Positions 23,039 through 27,782 of a DNA stretch of 27,782 bases are shown here, piece by piece; the first letter of the stretch is position 1; the number at the start of each line of letters is the position of its first letter. The DNA is from DASQWC01 sp035640475. Lineage in GTDB: Bacteria > Actinomycetota > JAICYB01. The DNA lies in contig DASQWC010000086.1 of the NCBI GenBank assembly GCA_035640475.1, positions 1 to 27,782 on the forward strand, in the 5' to 3' direction. A program made the position numbers and the translations under genes. The notes under the pieces were generated by a model that was not told the origin of the DNA, did no database searches, and worked only from the letters and a program-made list of their open reading frames with translations.

Positions 23039-24187
23039 GTGACAACAGCCGAGCGCGCCAGACGACGTCTGCTGGTCTTCGCGATCGTCGTCGCGGCCGG
23101 GTTCGGTGTTCTGGCCGCCGTCACGTGGTGGACGAGCCGCGACAATCCCCGTGAAGGATCGAAGATCGTTTCGCAGGGCGGTCCCCCATTGGGCATCACG
23201 ACGGTGCCGGACAGCTACCGGATCGTCTTTCGCGTCGACGACCGGGCCGGAAAACAGATCGTCACGACGACCGAGCGCGCGTGGTTCCGACGTCCATTCC
23301 AAAGTCGGATCGAGACGTACTCGGGACGGCCGCCAGGCGAAGTACGCCGGAGCGTCAGGCAGAGCGCCTTCGGCGTGCTCGCGTCCGTCAGCCCGAATGC
23401 AGCACCGCTCAACATCGTTGCACCGCCGAGCCTCGCGTCCGGAGACCTGCGTGTCGACCGAGTCCTCCGCAGTGCCGTCGCCGACGGGACGATCCTCGTC
23501 CGCGAACGGCGCGAGGTCTTTGGTCGCCAGTGCCAGATCTACCGGGCCGGAGGCCCGGTCTTTGCCGGCGATATCGAACGCTATGTCGGCGGCCGCGGCA
23601 ACTTTGCCGACTTCTGCGTCGACCGAAACGGCCTGGTCATCGAGGAGGCGTGGACCTTCAACGGCAAACTGATTCGGCGGCGTGCAGCAATCGAGGTTCG
23701 CATCAACCCGCCCATCGATCGCAAGGTGTTCGAGATCGAACCGGCGCCCAGCGACGAGATCTCACGCGGCGCGATCCATCGCCTGGACGACGATCAGGAG
23801 ATCCCCGGTCTCTACGTGCTGCCCGAGCCGCCGGACGGCTTCAGGTTGCTCGGCCGGTACGGAATCGTGATCCCGTCCGCGGCGTTGCCCGATCCGGGCG
23901 GCGGGACGGTCCCGGGCGCGGGACCGTCCTCGACGTCTGATGTCTACGTCCGCGGCCCCGACCTCGTCGTCGTCGACCAGGACCCGTCACTCGTCCGAAT
24001 CGTTCAGCAGGAGTCCCGCGACGAGCGCTCGATCAAGCTGCCGAACCTGCGCAACGCGAAGCTGATCGTCGACGCACGCATGAGCGAGATCCGCGGCCGG
24101 GCCGGCGACTCCGTCGTCCGTATCTTCGGGACCATCTCACCGTCGGAGCTCATCAAGCTGGCCCGAGAGTTGCGGCCTCAGGAGTAG
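23039..24187 (+). CDS. Membrane-anchored extracytoplasmic protein, possibly LolA/RseB-like
   Basis: 382 aa. A basic N-terminus is followed by one helix at about 11-30 (LLVFAIVVAAGFGVLAAVTWW), and the rest is probably outside the cell. The body is beta-rich with a YRIVFRVDD/FRRPFQSRIETYSG opening and a later LPEPPDGFRLLGRYGIV and VRIFGTISPSELIKLAREL segment. These resemble LolA/RseB-type folds and anti-sigma-associated domains, but I do not recognise a family with certainty. GTG 23039 is chosen because it starts the anchor. It diverges from the cupredoxin lipoprotein by 15 bp and is followed at 30 bp by the second R2lox-like gene, so it may belong to that transcript. Confidence 0.75.
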   Translation: MTTAERARRRLLVFAIVVAAGFGVLAAVTWWTSRDNPREGSKIVSQGGPPLGITTVPDSYRIVFRVDDRAGKQIVTTTERAWFRRPFQSRIETYSGRPPGEVRRSVRQSAFGVLASVSPNAAPLNIVAPPSLASGDLRVDRVLRSAVADGTILVRERREVFGRQCQIYRAGGPVFAGDIERYVGGRGNFADFCVDRNGLVIEEAWTFNGKLIRRRAAIEVRINPPIDRKVFEIEPAPSDEISRGAIHRLDDDQEIPGLYVLPEPPDGFRLLGRYGIVIPSAALPDPGGGTVPGAGPSSTSDVYVRGPDLVVVDQDPSLVRIVQQESRDERSIKLPNLRNAKLIVDARMSEIRGRAGDSVVRIFGTISPSELIKLARELRPQE

Positions 24188-24217
24188 CATCGGGACGAGA
24201 CCGACGAGGGGGAACCA

Positions 24218-25186
24218 ATGGCGCAGACGCTCGAAGAGACGAAGCGTTTCCAGATCGTCGAGGACACCGATCTGCAGGGCATCGGCAAGGTCCATATCGA
24301 CGAAGTCATCGAGTACGTCCACACGGGATTCAAGAAGCTCCCGACACCGATGGACCTGTATGCGCGCTACCTGAGGCAGCGCTGGAACGTCTTCGATCTC
24401 GACTTCTCGCAGGACGCCATCGACTGGCACGAAAAGATGACCGAAGAGGAGCGCGAAGCGTTCATCAACATCGCGTCCGGCTTCCATCACGGCGAACGGC
24501 AGGTCGAGGTCGACCTGGTTCCGTTCATGATGGCCGGCAGCGAAGAGGACAAGATCTTCATCTCGTCGCAGATCGAAGACGAAGCACGGCATACAGTCTT
24601 CTTCGACCGCTTCTACCGCGAGGTAGTCGGTATCGAGGGCGACGGCATCATGGGCATCCTCGACGGCTCGTTCCAATGGCTCACGGAGACGTTCGTCGGT
24701 CCGTTCGGACTCCTCGCGTATCTCGCCGACGACCTCCGCGCCGATCCCGAGGACCCGCACAAGCGCGTGAAGTACTCCACGCTCTACCACCTGTGGATCG
24801 AAGGTGTGCTGGCGCTCGTCGTGATGAAGATCACCCTCGGCTTCGGGCGCGACCGCGCCTTCCTGCCCGCGTACTACACGGGCTTCACGGCGACGTGCCG
24901 CGACGAGGCACGTCACGTGCAGTTCGGGATGAAGTTCCTCTACGACCACATCTCCTCGGACCCGACCTACGCGAAGGACGTCCTCGACGTGCTGCAGACG
25001 CTCTTCAACATGGGCGGCGCCGTCAGCCGGCTCGTCTACACCGAACCGCTCGGATTCGACATCCTGCAGATCCGCCAGCTCATGGTCGAGCAGCTGCATC
25101 GCAAGCTCGGCATCCTCGGCATGACACTGCCGAAGCAGATGCAAGAGCAGCTCGAATCCCTCGAGCCGGTCATCGCGGGAGGCTAG
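24218..25186 (+). CDS. Second R2lox-like ferritin-fold di-metal oxidase
   Basis: 322 aa, distant paralog of the gene at 13463. Six ligands are visible: E93, E122, H125, E195, E230 and H233. V96 (GERQV) and Y190 (STLYHLWIEG) match the crosslink-forming Val and Tyr of R2lox in spacing (ligand +3 and ligand -5). The radical tyrosine site of ribonucleotide reductase (H125 +4) is F129, and no large subunit is nearby. It is therefore more likely an oxidase of a bound hydrophobic ligand than an NrdB, although automatic annotation may say otherwise. GAGGGGGAACC precedes ATG 24218. Two bases after its stop begins an SCP2 sterol-carrier gene, which suggests a lipid or sterol substrate. Confidence 0.85.
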   Translation: MAQTLEETKRFQIVEDTDLQGIGKVHIDEVIEYVHTGFKKLPTPMDLYARYLRQRWNVFDLDFSQDAIDWHEKMTEEEREAFINIASGFHHGERQVEVDLVPFMMAGSEEDKIFISSQIEDEARHTVFFDRFYREVVGIEGDGIMGILDGSFQWLTETFVGPFGLLAYLADDLRADPEDPHKRVKYSTLYHLWIEGVLALVVMKITLGFGRDRAFLPAYYTGFTATCRDEARHVQFGMKFLYDHISSDPTYAKDVLDVLQTLFNMGGAVSRLVYTEPLGFDILQIRQLMVEQLHRKLGILGMTLPKQMQEQLESLEPVIAGG

Positions 25187-25188
25187 CC

Positions 25189-25641
25189 GTGACCGACCTC
25201 TTCTCCAACGACTGGGCAGCGCAAGTCTCCGACGCCATCAACTCGTACCCGGACGACGAGTACCGAGCAACCAAGCTCGACCTGTTCTGGAACTGGATCG
25301 ACGAAGCGCGCAAGGGATTCAGCGGGACGCTTGCGCTCGGCGTGCGCGATCTTCCGTCGAACGGATCAACGGCCAAGCGCTACGCCACGTTCGCGATCTC
25401 GGAGGGGAAAGTCACGTCGAGCGATGTCGTCGACGAGCTCCCGGACGACACGACGTACTCGCTCGTCGGCGACTACGCCGTGTGGAAGGACATCGTCGAG
25501 GGCTACGACTCGGGCAAGGCGGTGATGTACCGGCGATTGCGGTTGGAGAAGGGAGACGTGTTCCGGTTCTTCAACCGGATCTACTTCTTTACGGAGTCGC
25601 TGGTGGCGTTGTCCAAGGTGCCGGCGAAGTTACCGGCCTGA
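25189..25641 (+). CDS. SCP2 sterol-carrier domain protein
   Basis: 150 aa, single SCP2-like lipid-binding fold that would hold a sterol or acyl-CoA in a hydrophobic pocket and present it to an enzyme. Seen: a helical start (WAAQVSDAINSYPDD), TLALGVRDLPS and TYSLVGDYAVWKDIVEG, and the final helix FFTESLVALSKVPAKLP. GTG 25189 follows a GGGAGG that overlaps the end of the R2lox-like gene, two bases after its stop. The in-frame open stretch before it is out of frame with the oxidase and is not coding. The tight pairing suggests that the carrier serves the oxidase. Confidence 0.82.
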   Translation: MTDLFSNDWAAQVSDAINSYPDDEYRATKLDLFWNWIDEARKGFSGTLALGVRDLPSNGSTAKRYATFAISEGKVTSSDVVDELPDDTTYSLVGDYAVWKDIVEGYDSGKAVMYRRLRLEKGDVFRFFNRIYFFTESLVALSKVPAKLPA

Positions 25642-25813
25642 GCGCAGCCGTCTTCGGGTCGCGTTCCTTCGCCCGCATGTAGGCCAGGACTCGGCTCTTC
25701 GCGTCCGGGCCGAGGATCTCACCGAACAGCTCGGCGACCTCGGCCTCCAAACGATCGAGCTCGTCGAGCGCGTCGTCGATCTCCCGCTTGAGATCGTCGG
25801 GCTCGAGGTTCAT
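25589..25813 (-). CDS. Small acidic coiled-coil protein, hypothetical
   Basis: 74 aa. Residues 1-50 are strongly helical and acidic (EIDDALDELDRLEAEVAELFGEIL) with a heptad look; the tail is Ala/Pro/Thr-rich. I do not recognise it. It overlaps the SCP2 3' end by 53 bp on the other strand, which counts against it, but upstream is a clean TG-C-TATTAC extended -10 box eight bases before ATG 25813, and the protein reads as a coherent helix. A GGAGG two bases before the ATG is too close to serve as a ribosome binding site, so translation would be leaderless. Confidence 0.5.
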   Translation of the reverse strand: MNLEPDDLKREIDDALDELDRLEAEVAELFGEILGPDAKSRVLAYMRAKERDPKTAALRPVTSPAPWTTPPATP

Positions 25814-25821
25814 CGCCTCCA

Positions 25822-25827
25822 GTAATA
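25822..25827 (-). promoter_or_regulatory. Extended -10 box for a leaderless small gene
   Basis: TATTAC on the minus strand preceded by TGC, eight bases before ATG 25813. The spacing puts the transcript start at or next to the start codon. No good -35 box, which extended -10 promoters can lack. Confidence 0.4.
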
Positions 25828-25846
25828 GCACCGGAACGCGTTCTTG

Positions 25847-25876
25847 TTGCCGCAATTCTGTCCCCACGAGTATCGT
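25847..25876 (+). promoter_or_regulatory. Candidate promoter for a leaderless CMD-family gene
   Basis: TTGCCG at 25847-25852 and TATCGT at 25871-25876 are spaced 18 bp apart. The -10 box ends six bases before GTG 25883, so the transcript would begin at the start codon. There is no ribosome binding site, which agrees with leaderless translation, common in actinobacteria. Confidence 0.45.
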
Positions 25877-25882
25877 TTCGCG

Positions 25883-26437
25883 GTGGCCCGGCTCCCGTTC
25901 ACCGACCCCGGCGAGAACCTTGGCGTCAACATCTTCCGCGTCATGGCACACGCTCCCGAAGCGGCGCGCGGATTCTCGAGCTGTGGCTCGCGATTGCTCG
26001 GCGAGACCAAGCTCGATCACAAGCTGCGCGAGCTCGTCATCAACGCGATCTCCGTCGAGCTCAACAGCCCGTACGAATGGAGCCATCACGCCAAGTGGGC
26101 GCTCGACGTCGGCGCAACGGTCGACGAGCTCGAGGCGCTGAAGTCCGGCGACCTCGACAAGCTCGACTCGAAGGAGCGCACGGTCGTCGACTACGCGCTC
26201 AAGGTCGAAGCGAACGAGGTCAACGATGCCGACATCGAGGCGCTGCGCGCCGCCGGTTTCGACGACCGGGAGATCGTCGAGATCACGCTCGTCGCCGGGT
26301 TTTACGGCATGACGGCCCGTTTCATCAACGCAATGGACGTCGAGTACGACGAGGGGAACCCGCAGGACTTCGCGATACCGGAAAGCTCCGGGTCGTCGCG
26401 CGCTCGCGAGTCGGTCGAGCGGCTCAAGAGCTCGTAG
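25883..26437 (+). CDS. Carboxymuconolactone decarboxylase (CMD/AhpD-like) family protein without the CxxC pair
   Basis: 184 aa, all-helical CMD fold. The conserved core is ELVINAISVELNSPYEWSHHAKWALDVGAT. AhpD-type members carry a Cys-x-x-Cys-x3-His redox site here, but this one reads YEWSHH with no cysteine, so thiol peroxidase activity is unlikely. It keeps the Glu and His of the other, lactone-decarboxylase-like branch. GTG 25883 is favoured: the likely -10 box sits right upstream, and homologous text begins with VARLPF. The acyl-CoA dehydrogenase gene follows at 17 bp. Function and substrate are not clear. Confidence 0.82.
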   Translation: MARLPFTDPGENLGVNIFRVMAHAPEAARGFSSCGSRLLGETKLDHKLRELVINAISVELNSPYEWSHHAKWALDVGATVDELEALKSGDLDKLDSKERTVVDYALKVEANEVNDADIEALRAAGFDDREIVEITLVAGFYGMTARFINAMDVEYDEGNPQDFAIPESSGSSRARESVERLKSS

Positions 26438-26454
26438 GCTGACGGGGAGGGGAC

Positions 26455-27720
26455 ATGACGCAGACCCAAGCTCGCGAGAGCACCGATCTCGACGCGTTCC
26501 GCGAGCGAGCGCGCGAGTGGCTGGCAGCGAACGTTCGCAAGCGCGGCGCCGCCCAAGAAACCGAAGGCGTCATGGGTCCAAGTCATGAGATGGGCTCTCC
26601 GCAAGAGCGCGACTATGTCACCTACGCACGCGAGCTCCAGGCGAAGATGCACGACGCGGGCTTCGCCGGCATCACCGTCCCGAAGGAATACGGCGGCCAA
26701 GGGCTGACGCGCGCGCACCAAGTCGCGTGGAACCGGGAAGCCGCCGGCTACGCCGTCCCGGCGGTGAACGGTCTCGGTTTCGGGTTGTTCATCCCGACCT
26801 TGCTCACACACGGAACCGAGGAGCAGAGGCACTACTGGATCCCGAAAGTGCTGCGCAACGAGAAGATCTTCTGTCAGTTGTTCTCCGAGCCGGGAGCCGG
26901 CTCCGATCTTGCCGGCGTCCAGTCGAGGGCCGAACGCCACGACGGTGAATGGATTCTCAACGGACAGAAGGTGTGGACGTCCGGTGCCCAGATTGCCGAC
27001 ATCGGCGGCGGTCCGTTCCGCACCGACTCCGATCTGCCCAAGCACCAAGGACTGTCGTTCTTCATCGTCGATATGAAGCAGTCCGGCGTGGAGGTTCGTC
27101 CGCTCCGGCAGATCACCGGCGAGTCGCACTTCAACGAAGTGTTCTTCACCGATGCACGAGTGCCGGCCGAAAACCTGGTGAGCTCGGTCGGCGACGGCTG
27201 GCGTGTGTCGGTCACGATGCTCATGAACGAGCGCATGTCGCTCGGCGGTGGCGGCGGCGGCCCGCAGCGCCGGGGCGGCGGTGAGGGCGCCATTGTCAGG
27301 CTCGCGCGCGAGCTCGGGATCTTCGGCGATGCGGAGGTGCGGGACAAAGTCATCGATCTGTTCGTCCAGCAGCGCGTGCTGTCGATGCTCGGCCGGCGCA
27401 TGGCCGAAGAGACCAAGGGCAAACCGGCCGGTCCGGAGTTCTCGATCTTGAAGCTCATGGGGACGCGCGTCGCCGCGCAGATCACCGAGCTCGCACCAAA
27501 TCTCGTGGGAGCCGGCGGCGCGGCGTGGGAAAGCCACGACTCCCCCGGTCGCCGCTGGTCGCAGCAGATGCTCGCGTCGCGCTCGGGGAAGATTGCCGGC
27601 GGATCCGACGAGATTCTCTTGAACATCATCGGCGAGCGAGTGCTCGGTCTCCCGCAAGACCCGCGTGTGGACAAAGACGTGCCGTTCAAAGAGCTCAAAC
27701 AAGGGACGACGAAAGCGTGA
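26455..27720 (+). CDS. Acyl-CoA dehydrogenase, subunit of a probable heteromeric pair
   Basis: 421 aa FAD enzyme that would introduce the alpha-beta double bond into an acyl-CoA. Seen: GITVPKEYGGQGLT, the FAD/substrate segment CQLFSEPGAGSDLAGVQ, WILNGQKVWTSGA, and the C-terminal GGSDEILLNIIGERVLGLP. The site of the usual catalytic Glu (YEGT in MCAD) reads IAGG, with A381. E259 in MNERMS sits where isovaleryl- and long-chain enzymes carry their alternative base. A Gly-rich run at about 262-277 is unusual. GGGGAGGGG precedes ATG 26455. Its stop overlaps the start of a second acyl-CoA dehydrogenase (GTGA), the arrangement seen for the alpha2-beta2 steroid-degrading FadE pairs. Confidence 0.92.
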   Translation: MTQTQARESTDLDAFRERAREWLAANVRKRGAAQETEGVMGPSHEMGSPQERDYVTYARELQAKMHDAGFAGITVPKEYGGQGLTRAHQVAWNREAAGYAVPAVNGLGFGLFIPTLLTHGTEEQRHYWIPKVLRNEKIFCQLFSEPGAGSDLAGVQSRAERHDGEWILNGQKVWTSGAQIADIGGGPFRTDSDLPKHQGLSFFIVDMKQSGVEVRPLRQITGESHFNEVFFTDARVPAENLVSSVGDGWRVSVTMLMNERMSLGGGGGGPQRRGGGEGAIVRLARELGIFGDAEVRDKVIDLFVQQRVLSMLGRRMAEETKGKPAGPEFSILKLMGTRVAAQITELAPNLVGAGGAAWESHDSPGRRWSQQMLASRSGKIAGGSDEILLNIIGERVLGLPQDPRVDKDVPFKELKQGTTKA

Positions 27721-27782
27721 CGACGACACAAGAGGCAGCCATCGACGTCGAGGAGTACCGGGCGAAGGCGCGCGAGTGGCTC
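27717..27782 (+). CDS. Acyl-CoA dehydrogenase, N-terminal fragment (cut by window edge)
   Basis: Only 22 codons from GTG 27717, overlapping the previous stop by four bases. EEYRAKAREWL matches FRERAREWL at the N-terminus of the upstream dehydrogenase, so it is probably the partner subunit. Confidence 0.65.
   Translation, partial: MTTTQEAAIDVEEYRAKAREWL

Noticed and set aside
24137..25144. 335-codon minus-strand open frame
   Set aside because: Antisense of the second R2lox-like gene; codon bias typical of a high-GC shadow frame.
26302..27729. 475-codon minus-strand open frame
   Set aside because: Antisense of the acyl-CoA dehydrogenase; no recognisable domain.
1..27782. tRNA, rRNA, CRISPR arrays, insertion sequences or phage genes
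   Set aside because: No cloverleaf in the few gaps, no regular direct-repeat array, and no transposase or integrase motifs on either strand.

Overview
The window is high-GC DNA with dense gene packing and no sign of phage or plasmid. It most likely comes from the chromosome of an actinomycete-type bacterium (Actinomycetota). The best marker is a mycothiol S-conjugate amidase (Mca), because mycothiol is an actinobacterial thiol. Two luciferase-like flavin/F420 oxidoreductases, several GTG/TTG starts, a sterol-carrier (SCP2) protein and a FadD19-like acyl-CoA synthetase fit this. A deep-branching lineage such as Acidimicrobiia is a guess from gene content only.

Layout. 1-6402: a FadD19-like acyl-CoA synthetase (cut by the window edge) diverges from a tightly coupled set of nitronate-monooxygenase-like, LLM oxidoreductase and acetoacetate-decarboxylase-fold genes. 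An SDR/SRPBCC fusion and a PNPOx-like protein follow. 6399-11085: an LLM oxidoreductase and Mca (minus strand) diverge from an acyl-CoA synthetase and an SDR. 11135-11989: a protein built of eleven exact-length 22-residue repeats with a basic tail. 11986-14566 (minus): an R2lox-like di-metal oxidase followed by a third acyl-CoA synthetase. 14733-21809: a branched-chain-amino-acid (HAAT/Liv) type ABC importer compressed into three polypeptides: an anchored substrate-binding protein, a LivH-LivM permease fusion, and an unusual MFS-LivF-LivG fusion. 21806-24187: a lipoprotein with two cupredoxin domains, divergent from a membrane-anchored protein of unknown role. 24218-25641: a second R2lox-like protein with an SCP2 protein. 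25589-27782: a small coiled-coil protein, a CMD-family protein, an acyl-CoA dehydrogenase and the first 22 codons of a second one.

Most enzymes fit the uptake, activation and beta-oxidation of lipid or sterol-like acids: three acyl-CoA ligases, an ACAD pair, a hydroxyacyl-CoA-type SDR, SCP2, a 2-nitropropane-dioxygenase-family enzyme and flavin oxidoreductases. The two R2lox-like oxidases each sit next to a lipid-handling gene. The importer may bring in the substrate, and the repeat protein could coat a lipid surface; both are inference. No transcription regulator is encoded in the window, although several palindromes that could be operators are present.

The points most worth following are the MFS-LivF-LivG fusion importer, the 22-residue-repeat protein, the R2lox pair with lipid partners, a GC-rich palindromic repeat that has become the coded C-terminus of an oxidoreductase, and the fact that all four well-supported convergent gene pairs end in the same 4-bp stop-codon overlap.
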